Source: W0P28-013 sp963659365
Lineage (GTDB): Bacteria; Bacteroidota; Bacteroidia; Bacteroidales; Paludibacteraceae
Assembly (NCBI GenBank): GCA_963659365.1
Contig: CAVKTI010000005.1
Span: 10,007-74,006, forward strand
Reading direction: 5' to 3'
DNA length: 64,000 nt
The position numbers and the translations under genes are program-made. Positions 44,618 to 51,699 of this stretch are shown here, in pieces. Every line of letters begins with the position of its first letter. Positions within the stretch are counted from its first letter, which is position 1. The notes beneath the pieces are model-generated. The model made no database searches. It worked only from the letters and a program-made list of their open reading frames with translations, and was not told the DNA's origin.

Positions 44618-47569
44618 TTAGAAGCCACCTTTGAACAGCCGCGAGGTGTTGAGTTTGGTTACTTTGCCCCATTTCGACTGAATGGCTTTCAGGTCGATGG
44701 TTTTGGGGTCGCCAGTGATGACCACCACAATCGGTTTGCCTTTGATGAATTTGTCGTAGAATGCGCTGATTTGCTCGAATTGCAAGCCATCGATTTTCGG
44801 CATATTCACTTTGGCGGGGTCGTCGGTGTAGCCCAGTTTCTGCCAATGGTCGAACAAAAGGCTCTTCGAGCGGAACGACGGTTTGGTGGTGAGCGACGAC
44901 TGGCGCAAGTAGGTTTTGATGTTTTCCAAACGCTCGGGATAGAGCGGCATATTGGTGAGCAGGTCGAGATATACATCGATGGCATCGGCCACCTTGTCGC
45001 CCTGCGTGCCAACATAACCTATCAGGTAACTCTTTTTGCCTTGACGCTCGGGCGTGGCCATGTAGCCATAGGCGGTGTAGGCCATCGAGCGTTTTTCGCG
45101 AATTTCGTTCATCACAAGTCCGCTGAATCCGCCGCTGAAATACTGGTTGAACGCCTCGTAATCGACATCGTCGGCTATGTCGTAGGGCTGTCCATCGACA
45201 TAGAAATAGACTTTGGCCTGTTGCATATCGGCATTGGGCAAGAAGAAAATCGTCTGTTTGTCGTATTCGGCGCGGTCGCGTATCACGGGCGATTCGCTCT
45301 TGGTCAAGCCCTCTTTGAGCGGCAGATTGCTTTTGAAAATCTCGGCTGCTTCGGCGGCTGGCGTTTTGCCCACAAAGTGAATTTCGAGTTCGTAGTTTGT
45401 AGCGTCGATAATGCTCTTCGTAAGATCGCCGATGGTTATCAGGTAGTTGACCGACACTTCGCCGTCGTCGGTAACCGACACTTTGTACATATCTTCCACA
45501 TCGATACGGTCGATGTAGTGCGATTTGTCTTTGTAGAGCACATATTCCATCAATGCCGACGACACAACGCTCGGTCTTTTCTTTTCGGTGTAGCGGCTGC
45601 TGATTACGCCACCGATAACGCTTTCGAGTTGCTTGTTGTCGAGTTTTGGGAAGAGCGTTTGGCGCGCCATCAGTTTGCAGATTTCCGCCAGATTTTTCTC
45701 GTCGCCCTTCAGCACAATGTAGAAGTAACTGTCGTTTACGCCGTAGGTGCACGAAGCGCCGAGTTCGCTGAACTGGCGGCGCAGGCTCTGCGCGTCGGTG
45801 TTTGGCATCACGCCAGCGGTGTTCATCAGTTCGGTAGCGTAGGCGAGTTTCGGCATTTTGTCGGTGCCGACACCATATTTAAGCGTCAGCGAGAACACAT
45901 CGTTCTCCTTGTTGTTGGTGCAGAAGAGCGTAACATCGTCGTAGAGTTTCGTTTTGGTTACATCGGCAAAGTTGTTGTACTCCTCTTTCACCTCGCCGAT
46001 AGGCATGTCTTTGATTTTTTTGTCGTAAGCCGTTACATTCTCTTTGGGCGGGTCGAGCGGTTTGATGTTCGGCTTTTTCAGTTTGTTCTTTTTAGGCGTA
46101 CCCTCTTCGATAGCGATGGTGATGTGGTTGCCCGACAAGTATTTTTGGGCGCAGCGTTGCACATCGTCGCGTGTGATGGCGTTGATGCGGTCGGCCAGCG
46201 TAAAGTAACTTTCGACAGACTCGTTGTAGGCAAAAGCGTAGGTGAGCATATTCACTTTGTTGTCCGACTCTTCGAACATCAGCGTGGTTTGCTGCAACAT
46301 CTGCTCTTTCACCGATTTGAAGAGCCAATCTTCGAACTGACCGTTTTTCAGTTTGTCCACCTCTTTCATCATCATCTTTTCGGTGGCAGCGTTCGATTCG
46401 TAGCGGTTTTGTGCCACATCGAAATAGGGAATGCCGATGAGCATCACACGGCCAAGGTCGCGGCGCGAGTCGTTTTCGGCATAAGCCGCCATAATGTCGC
46501 CGTCGAGCATCAGTTTGTCGAACAAGCCAGTGTTGTGGTTGTTGTTGAGCAGCGACAGAGTAAAATCGATGAGAAGTTCGTCTTTATCGCCTTTTTTCAC
46601 GCCATTGTAGCCCCAAACGATTTCGGGATAGTAGCCGAGTTTTTTCGAAATTTTCGGATTGTCCGAAAAGTCAGTGGCGGTGTATTGTCCACGCTCGGGC
46701 AGCGGTTGTGCCTGCAAGCGACCGAAGTATTTTTCGATCAGCGGCTTCACCGTTTCGGTATCGAAATTACCGACCAGCAGCAAGCACATATTGTTCGGCA
46801 CATACCAAGTGTGGAAAAAGTCGATGAGCGGCGTGAGGCTCGGGTTTTTCAGATGTTCGGCCTTGCCAATGACATTGCGCTCGTAGGGGTGTCCTTTGTA
46901 GAGGTTTTCCATCATGAAGTCGCTGACATGGGTGTCGTTGTAGTCCTGATACATGTTGTACTCTTCGAACACATTTTCCAATTCGGCTTGGAACGAGCGG
47001 AAAATCGGGTTGCGCAGGCGTTCCGAATTGATTTCGAGCCATTTTTCCATCTGGAAAGCGGGGAAGTTGTTGAAATAGGCGGTCAGGTCGTAACTGGTGA
47101 AGGCGTTCAAGCCTTCGCCGCCCATGCCTTCGATAAGGTTCGAAAAGTCGTCGGTGGCACCATATTGCGCTGCCTGCATCGACACCTCGTTGATTTTTTT
47201 GGTGAGTTCGTCACATTTTTTCTCATCTTTCATCGGCACAGCAGCCAACTCGTCGTAGAGTCGGATAATCTCTTCGTAGAGCGGTTTTTCTTTCTCCCAA
47301 TCGAGTGCGCCAATCTGGTCGGTGCCTTTGAACAGCATGTGTTCGAGGTAGTGCGCCAAACCAGTGTACTCTTTCGGTTCGTCGATAGCGCCAGCGCGGC
47401 AAACCACGCGTCCGTGCACATCGGGCTGGTTGTGATCTTCCCACAGATAGACGGTCAAGCCATTGGCAAGCGTGTACTGCGTGAAACCTTTGCTCGGTTC
47501 TTGCTGCGCAAATGCTGCTGCGCAAAAGAGGGCCGCCATGGCCACGAGCGTCAAAAATCTCTTTTTCAT
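44618..47569 (-). CDS. M16 family metallopeptidase (pitrilysin-like, two-domain)
   Basis: 983 aa, exported (signal peptide MKKRFLTLVAMAALFCAAAFA). The first M16 domain has the inverted zinc motif HYLEH (H73-H77) with LAHYLEHMLFKG, and later VFEEYNMYQD supplies the third ligand region. The C-terminal half is the inactive M16_C-type domain with a conserved RxxxY-like end. These large secreted zinc peptidases degrade peptides in the periplasm or outside the cell. It runs as a single gene; the HTH gene upstream is 39 bp away and could be co-transcribed. Confidence 0.94.
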   Translation of the reverse strand: MKKRFLTLVAMAALFCAAAFAQQEPSKGFTQYTLANGLTVYLWEDHNQPDVHGRVVCRAGAIDEPKEYTGLAHYLEHMLFKGTDQIGALDWEKEKPLYEEIIRLYDELAAVPMKDEKKCDELTKKINEVSMQAAQYGATDDFSNLIEGMGGEGLNAFTSYDLTAYFNNFPAFQMEKWLEINSERLRNPIFRSFQAELENVFEEYNMYQDYNDTHVSDFMMENLYKGHPYERNVIGKAEHLKNPSLTPLIDFFHTWYVPNNMCLLLVGNFDTETVKPLIEKYFGRLQAQPLPERGQYTATDFSDNPKISKKLGYYPEIVWGYNGVKKGDKDELLIDFTLSLLNNNHNTGLFDKLMLDGDIMAAYAENDSRRDLGRVMLIGIPYFDVAQNRYESNAATEKMMMKEVDKLKNGQFEDWLFKSVKEQMLQQTTLMFEESDNKVNMLTYAFAYNESVESYFTLADRINAITRDDVQRCAQKYLSGNHITIAIEEGTPKKNKLKKPNIKPLDPPKENVTAYDKKIKDMPIGEVKEEYNNFADVTKTKLYDDVTLFCTNNKENDVFSLTLKYGVGTDKMPKLAYATELMNTAGVMPNTDAQSLRRQFSELGASCTYGVNDSYFYIVLKGDEKNLAEICKLMARQTLFPKLDNKQLESVIGGVISSRYTEKKRPSVVSSALMEYVLYKDKSHYIDRIDVEDMYKVSVTDDGEVSVNYLITIGDLTKSIIDATNYELEIHFVGKTPAAEAAEIFKSNLPLKEGLTKSESPVIRDRAEYDKQTIFFLPNADMQQAKVYFYVDGQPYDIADDVDYEAFNQYFSGGFSGLVMNEIREKRSMAYTAYGYMATPERQGKKSYLIGYVGTQGDKVADAIDVYLDLLTNMPLYPERLENIKTYLRQSSLTTKPSFRSKSLLFDHWQKLGYTDDPAKVNMPKIDGLQFEQISAFYDKFIKGKPIVVVITGDPKTIDLKAIQSKWGKVTKLNTSRLFKGGF

Positions 47570-47608
47570 AGGATAAAAATTTTGTTTTTATTGATTTTCA
47601 AACGATTG

Positions 47609-47824
47609 TTATTCGGCATCGCTGTCGGCAAACTCCAAAATATCGCCCGGCTGGCAGTTGAGCGCGCGGCACACAGCGTCGAGCGTGCTGAAACGGATTG
47701 CTTTGGCTTTGCCAGTTTTCAGTATCGACAGGTTGGCGGGCGTAACATCGACCCACTCCGACAGTTCGTTGAGCGACATTTTGCGTTTCGCCATCATCAC
47801 ATCTAAATTCACAATTATCGGCAT
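47609..47824 (-). CDS. Small XRE-family HTH regulator
   Basis: 71 aa. The HTH covers residues 13-60 (MSLNELSEWVDVTPANLSILKTGKAKAIRFSTLDAVCRALNCQPGDILEF), the YozG/HTH_26 type. It follows a DUF2975 gene by 15 bp, a pairing common in many phyla, where the regulator and membrane protein are thought to act together. No toxin is present. Confidence 0.9.
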   Translation of the reverse strand: MPIIVNLDVMMAKRKMSLNELSEWVDVTPANLSILKTGKAKAIRFSTLDAVCRALNCQPGDILEFADSDAE

Positions 47825-47839
47825 AGTTCTCTCTCCGTT

Positions 47840-48502
47840 TTAGATGGTCAAATCTTGCTCGCGTTTCATCTTGGTGGCCAAACGCAGCACCTCGTTCATC
47901 ACCAAAATGACAAAGCCGATGATGATATAGTCCCAATCGATCACTTTGGCGTACGAAAAGTCGTAATCGGCCAACGACACCGCCAATTTGGCCAAATAGA
48001 CATTCAAGGCCGACCAGAGCGTGTTCATTGCGCCAAGCACCAAAAATCCGATACCGATAATGTTGATGCGGTGGATATTGCGGTCGTCGAAAAAGTGCCC
48101 GCGGCGGAACGAGAGTATGATTTTGGCAAGCAGCACCATCAGATAGACAAACACGCCGATGACCACAAAATTCAGCACTGTGCCAAACACCTCAATCGAC
48201 TTTTCGAGCGTGGTTTTGGGCAGTTCGCCCTGCGGATAGAACACCGACACCGACACACTCGACGGCACCATAGCCACTGGCGCGCCGTCCTTCAAGTTGG
48301 TGTGCGTAGGCACAACCTGCGTCGTCTTTTGCTGCACATCGAGCGTGGTGAAAACATTGCTCTCCAAGCCCGACTCCAAGGCGTAATCGCTGATGCTGTA
48401 GCCCAAGTTGAAGCCCTGCAAAAACGACTGCACCGTCTCCTGAAAAATGCCGACAAAAAGGCTTATCAGCAATAGGGAACACAAAATTCGCACGCGTTTC
48501 AT
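47840..48502 (-). CDS. DUF2975 membrane protein
   Basis: 220 aa with four membrane segments (about 5-22, 117-137, 160-180, 190-210) and the family's characteristic C-terminus ending EQDLTI. A periplasmic loop of about 90 residues lies between TM1 and TM2. The start at 48502 (MKRVRI) is preferred to an upstream in-frame ATG at 48556 because it gives a normal first helix. It forms an operon with the HTH gene downstream. Role unknown; perhaps a membrane sensor for the HTH protein. Confidence 0.88.
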   Translation of the reverse strand: MKRVRILCSLLLISLFVGIFQETVQSFLQGFNLGYSISDYALESGLESNVFTTLDVQQKTTQVVPTHTNLKDGAPVAMVPSSVSVSVFYPQGELPKTTLEKSIEVFGTVLNFVVIGVFVYLMVLLAKIILSFRRGHFFDDRNIHRINIIGIGFLVLGAMNTLWSALNVYLAKLAVSLADYDFSYAKVIDWDYIIIGFVILVMNEVLRLATKMKREQDLTI

Positions 48503-48637
48503 CTTCGTCAATCTATTTTTCGGTGCAAAGTAAGCCATAATTTTTGAAACTGCCAAATCTTTTTATTGTTTTTCGATATTTTTTTATTGTTTTTGTATTT
48601 TTAGTGAAAAAATGGCGCATTTTCCGACTTTTTGCGC

Positions 48638-48645
48638 TACCTTTG
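48638..48645 (+). promoter_or_regulatory. Minus-7 promoter element of the acetyltransferase gene
   Basis: TACCTTTG matches TAnnTTTG and lies 22 bp upstream of the ATG at 48667. The minus-33 box is weak. It supports the short start over an in-frame ATG at 48544. Confidence 0.55.
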
Positions 48646-48666
48646 TGGGCTAAAAATCAGAAAAAA

Positions 48667-49218
48667 ATGACCGAAAAAGAGAAAATGCTCGCTGGGCAAG
48701 TTTACGATGCCTGCGACGAAGAGTTGCTCCGCGAAATCAGAGCGTGCAAAGATGTTTTGTGGCGATTCAACAACACGCCGCCCAACCAGACCGCCGAACT
48801 GCAACAGATTTTACGGCAACTGCTCGGCACTTTTCACGACGACTGCACCATACTGCAACCGTTCCTATGCGACTACGGCAGCAACATACATTTGGGGCAT
48901 CGCGTGTTCATCAATTTCCGCTTCACCGTGCTCGACGAAATCGATGTGCGCATTGGCGACGACGCATTTATCGGGCCCAATGTGAGCATCTACACCGCTT
49001 GCCACAGCACCAACCCCATCGAGCGCAACACGCGCCAAGAGTGGGCAAAACCCGTAACCATCGGGCGCAACTGCTGGATTGGCGGCTCCACCACCATCTT
49101 GCCGGGCGTTACCATCGGCAATAATTGCACCATCGGCGCAGGCTCGGTCGTCGTCCACGACATTCCCGACAACAGCATCGCCGTCGGAAACCCATGCAGA
49201 GTGGTTAAAAGGGTGTGA
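48667..49218 (+). CDS. Sugar O-acetyltransferase (maltose/galactoside acetyltransferase type)
   Basis: 183 aa left-handed beta-helix enzyme that transfers acetyl from acetyl-CoA to a sugar hydroxyl. It has an N-terminal helical domain (MTEKEKMLAGQVYDACDEEL), hexapeptide repeats (VRIGDDAFIGPNVSI, VTIGRNCWIGGST) and the catalytic His in YTACHSTNP. The end IAVGNPCRVVKRV is the family's usual terminus. The start is set by the promoter and the conserved N-terminus. Stands alone, divergent from the DUF2975 pair. Substrate unknown. Confidence 0.93.
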   Translation: MTEKEKMLAGQVYDACDEELLREIRACKDVLWRFNNTPPNQTAELQQILRQLLGTFHDDCTILQPFLCDYGSNIHLGHRVFINFRFTVLDEIDVRIGDDAFIGPNVSIYTACHSTNPIERNTRQEWAKPVTIGRNCWIGGSTTILPGVTIGNNCTIGAGSVVVHDIPDNSIAVGNPCRVVKRV

Positions 49219-49333
49219 AAGTTTTTGTTAGTAGCAAGTAGCAAGAAGCAAGTAGCAAGAAAAGATTTTAAGAACATAGAGCATAGATTGTAGAGCCGCC
49301 ACACTGTGACGGCTCTACTGTTTTACGGAATTC

Positions 49334-49442
49334 AACCCTACCCCTGCTTCGCAGGTACTCCCCTTGAAAAGGGGAGATGTAAAGAACCAACTTGGGCGCG
49401 TGCCTGTCCCCTTTGTAAGGGGACGAGTGAAGCGGAGGGGTT
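49334..49442. repeat. 108-bp palindromic interspersed element, copy 2
   Basis: Same order of parts as the copy at 21376: CCCTACCCCTGC start, hairpin CTCCCCTT/AAGGGGAG, variable middle, hairpin GTCCCCTT/AAGGGGAC, gaagcGGAGGGGTTA end. The middle differs (ttgggcgcgtg against cagcgatgcgaa). Confidence 0.8.
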
Positions 49443-49494
49443 AATGCCAATGTAGAATTAAGAATTTTGAATTAAGAATTAAGAATTAAGGGGC

Positions 49495-49630
49495 AGCAAA
49501 GCCGCGATTTCAAATTTCAAGTTTCACTTGATTTTTGCTCCGCTCGGCATAGTTCAAACAAGTTTGACTCTGCGCTTGCTTGTCGCAAAAATTCAGAATT
49601 TCAAATTGTAGGGACGCACCGAGTGCGTCC
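49495..49630. repeat. About 130-bp interspersed repeat, copy 2 (contains hairpin 49612-49630)
   Basis: Reverse-orientation match to 41327-41460, with the block ttttgctccgctcggca, then cttgcttgtcgcaaaaat, then GTAGGGACGCACCGAGTGCG. Differences are scattered, and the hairpin loop changes while the stem stays paired. Confidence 0.8.
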
Positions 49631-49772
49631 GATGATTTGATACATTCTATGCTCTATGTTCTATATTCTCAAAATCTTTTCTTGCTACTTGCTTCTTACT
49701 ACTTGCTACTTTTAATACAGCAAAAGCGCCACTGTTGTGACGCTTCTACCGTTTAATGTTGTTTGTGTCCGA

Positions 49773-50267
49773 TTACTTCTGGTTGAACAGGTAGCGAACA
49801 CCAATGGTAATGCCTCCATAGAGTCCGTAGCCATAGAAGGCTGCACCACCATCGTAGAAGAATGCGCCAACATTCGGGCGATAATCAACCGAGAGTTCGA
49901 GCGGGAACCAAAAATCGTAGGCCACACCGCAGTGTCCAACTACACCAGCGTAGCCAGCCCCCGATTCATAGGCCCACCAGTAACCAGCACCAGCACCAAC
50001 GCCAAGTGCCCAGTTCCACTCGCCCTTGTTGTCCCAAGGAATTTTGGTGTTGAATGGGTTGATCCAGTCGTAAGTGCAGGTAGCACCAATACCAGCGAAT
50101 GCAGGGAGATTGACCGCCAAGTCAATCATGTTTGCCTCGCCCAAATTGTGCTGATACGACACATCGAAACCATAACCGATGTTAGCACCAATAGCGCGCG
50201 GTTGCGCGTTCGCAGCCACCACCGCCAGCGCGGCAACAGCCAGAGTAAAGAATAACTTTTTCATCAT
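49773..50267 (-). CDS. Small outer-membrane beta-barrel-like protein
   Basis: 164 aa with signal peptide (MMKKLFFTLAVAALAVVAANA). The mature protein alternates polar and hydrophobic residues with many Gly, Tyr and Trp (GANIGYGFDVSYQHNLGEANMIDLAV, LGVGAGAGYWWAYESG), and ends YLFNQK with Phe near the C-terminus, as in small porin-like barrels. Function unknown. Its 5' leader carries the left arm of the 28-bp inverted repeat, so its expression may depend on the orientation of the segment next to it. Either of two adjacent ATGs (50267, 50264) could be used. Confidence 0.82.
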   Translation of the reverse strand: MMKKLFFTLAVAALAVVAANAQPRAIGANIGYGFDVSYQHNLGEANMIDLAVNLPAFAGIGATCTYDWINPFNTKIPWDNKGEWNWALGVGAGAGYWWAYESGAGYAGVVGHCGVAYDFWFPLELSVDYRPNVGAFFYDGGAAFYGYGLYGGITIGVRYLFNQK

Positions 50268-50294
50268 TGTTTGTATGTTTTAAGTGTGTGAAAT

Positions 50295-50322
50295 AAACCA
50301 ACGATTAATTGCTACACTTTTT
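50295..50322 (-). repeat. 28-bp inverted repeat, left arm
   Basis: Perfect reverse complement of 50559-50586. The arm starts AAACCAACGATTAATT and ends in five T. Read in the direction of the barrel gene it is the same sequence, at a similar distance from the ATG, as the right arm is for the TRL gene. Confidence 0.9.
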
Positions 50323-50558
50323 GCCGCTGAAAATTGGGGCGTGCTGTTGCTACGCCATTTCGCCTACAAAATTTGATTTTTGGAGTATCGATTTGTCAAA
50401 ATTCAAATTTGTGCCAACCCGAAAATTGACATTAAACGCTTGATTTTCATATAAAAACCAAGCGTTTGCACCTGTTGATAAAAATTTTGTATTTTTTTAC
50501 AAAAAAAGATTTTGTTTTTCAAAATTATTGTGTATTTTTGTAGCGTAATCGACACACT
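50323..50558. promoter_or_regulatory. Candidate invertible promoter segment between 28-bp inverted repeats
   Basis: 236 bp, AT-rich, no gene. It holds one convincing promoter (50511-50540) pointing right and a 9-bp-stem hairpin AAACGCTTG/CAAGCGTTT (50434-50442 and 50459-50467). I found no CAAAnnTA box, which would be the leftward equivalent. If the segment flipped, the same promoter would face the barrel gene. Confidence 0.55.
50511..50540 (+). promoter_or_regulatory. Promoter facing the TRL lipoprotein gene
   Basis: TTTG (50511-50514), 18 bp, TATTTTTG (50533-50540). Transcription from here would cross the right 28-bp arm before reaching the ATG at 50629. Confidence 0.65.
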
Positions 50559-50586
50559 AAAAAGTGTAGCAATTAATCGTTGGTTT
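50559..50586 (+). repeat. 28-bp inverted repeat, right arm
   Basis: Partner of 50295-50322. It lies in the leader of the TRL lipoprotein gene, 42 bp upstream of the ATG. Identity stops abruptly at both ends of the arm. Confidence 0.9.
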
Positions 50587-50628
50587 TATCAATTCACTAA
50601 TTTAATAACCACTTAAAAACAAAACGAC

Positions 50629-50943
50629 ATGAAAAAAGCAATTCTTTCTGTAGCATGTGCCGTGGTATTGGCCATGGGTTTGACAAGTTGTGCCGCTGTC
50701 AGCACCGTTGGAAGCATCTATACCAGCACAACGGCTCCGGTTGCCATATCGAGCAACCAAATGGGAACTAAAGTTGGCGAAGCCCGCATTCTCAACATTC
50801 TTGGTGTTGTGGCACTTGGCGACGGCGGCATACAGGCTGCAGCCAAAAAGGCTGGTATTACACACATCAGCCATGTCGATGTCAAGACCTTCAGCATCTT
50901 GGGCGTTTACACCACGGTGGACTACGTCGTTTACGGTAACTAA
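50629..50943 (+). CDS. TRL-like family lipoprotein
   Basis: 104 aa. Lipobox LTSC with the lipidated Cys at residue 21. The mature part has the TRL pattern: KVGEARILNILGVVALGDGGIQAAAKKAGI, then HVDVKTFSILGVYTTVDYVVYG. TRL proteins are small envelope proteins of unknown function in many Gram-negatives, named for a locus once linked to tRNA genes. It is the only gene the present orientation of the promoter segment would drive. Confidence 0.93.
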   Translation: MKKAILSVACAVVLAMGLTSCAAVSTVGSIYTSTTAPVAISSNQMGTKVGEARILNILGVVALGDGGIQAAAKKAGITHISHVDVKTFSILGVYTTVDYVVYGN

Positions 50944-51023
50944 TTGACAATCGTCGAAAAAAAACGAGGAAATGTTGCTACTCGACGAGCCTCGAGTTGC
51001 GGCGTCCCTTCTCTTTCTGTGCT

Positions 51024-51545
51024 ATGAAACGATATATTTTTGCAATAGTTTTTCCGCTCTTTGCGCTGTCGGCACTGGCAGCGAAAACGGAAGAGTTGTA
51101 TATGCTGTATAACCGAAGCGACGGCAGCAAGTTGTACTATATCCGCGAGCAACCGATGACGGCCACCAATGGCAGCAAAGGGCAACTGACCTACGACATC
51201 ACCTATATCGATTCGGACACGCTATCCACATGGCGGCTTTCGGTTACGGTGCCCACGCGTTTGAGAATCGACTCTATCGGCTTTCGGCGCGGCACGATGG
51301 AACAGATAGTACCCATCACTTTGCTCTACCGCGAGCCTGCCAAGAAAGATTGGGAGCATCGCATCGAAGCTGCTCTGCCTTACTCGGTAACTCAAACGCT
51401 GTTTGCGCCCAATCCAGCCTTGCAGATTGTGGTGTATCATGCCGATGGGCGTTGCACATTTGCCCGTTTACCGCAAAAAGATTGGGTGAACCTCTGCACG
51501 CAGATGCGCGATGTGTTTTGGGTTATCGAAAACGATCGGCGGTGA
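51024..51545 (+). CDS. Exported hypothetical protein
   Basis: 173 aa with signal peptide (MKRYIFAIVFPLFALSALA). The mature part is beta-rich (KLYYIREQPMTATNGSKGQLTYDITYIDSDT, LRIDSIGFRRG) with one Cys pair region near the C-terminus. No family recognised. The start at 51024 is preferred to 50997 because it begins the signal peptide. It follows the TRL gene by 80 bp, and a hairpin terminator follows 4 bp after the stop. Confidence 0.75.
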   Translation: MKRYIFAIVFPLFALSALAAKTEELYMLYNRSDGSKLYYIREQPMTATNGSKGQLTYDITYIDSDTLSTWRLSVTVPTRLRIDSIGFRRGTMEQIVPITLLYREPAKKDWEHRIEAALPYSVTQTLFAPNPALQIVVYHADGRCTFARLPQKDWVNLCTQMRDVFWVIENDRR

Positions 51546-51549
51546 TTTA

Positions 51550-51569
51550 GGGCGAATGATGATTCGCCC
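51550..51569 (+). terminator. Hairpin after the exported hypothetical gene
   Basis: GGGCGAAT/ATTCGCCC, an 8-bp perfect stem with GATG loop, 5 bp past the stop. There is no T-run, so it may be a weak or Rho-assisted terminator. Confidence 0.55.
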
Positions 51570-51645
51570 ATACTTATCGCTCGATTTGAACTTCTTTTCG
51601 TCGCCCCCTTTCCCGTTTCCCCCGAAGGGGGAAAGCCACATGCCA

Positions 51646-51677
51646 AACAACGCCTCCGAAATTTCGGGGGCGTTGTT
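51646..51677 (-). terminator. Hairpin after the M13 peptidase gene
   Basis: AACAACGCC and GGCGTTGTT arms plus CCGAAATTTCGG centre give a 32-bp palindrome with one mismatch, starting 22 bp past the peptidase stop on the minus strand and followed by TTTGG. A second palindrome, TTTCCCCCGAAGGGGGAAA, lies at about 51616-51634. Confidence 0.65.
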
Positions 51678-51699
51678 GTGGTGTGCGTAGCCAACGGCC

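Larger units (their letters stand above)
49219..49772. other. 554-bp intergenic region of repeats, no gene
   Basis: Contains tandem words (agtagcaagtagcaagaag), a copy of the 108-bp palindromic element, a copy of the 130-bp repeat with a hairpin, and an echo of the first words in complement (cttgctacttgcttcttact at about 49681). No coding frame is credible. Confidence 0.7.

Noticed and set aside
44504..47806. Plus-strand open frame of 1,100 codons
   Set aside because: Antisense shadow of the M16 peptidase, which has clear motifs (HYLEH) and a signal peptide on the minus strand.
50967..51015. Palindrome-like DNA (ctcgacgagcctcgag) after the TRL gene
   Set aside because: Part of it resembles the hairpin repeats, but the stem is poor and I could not assign it to any family.
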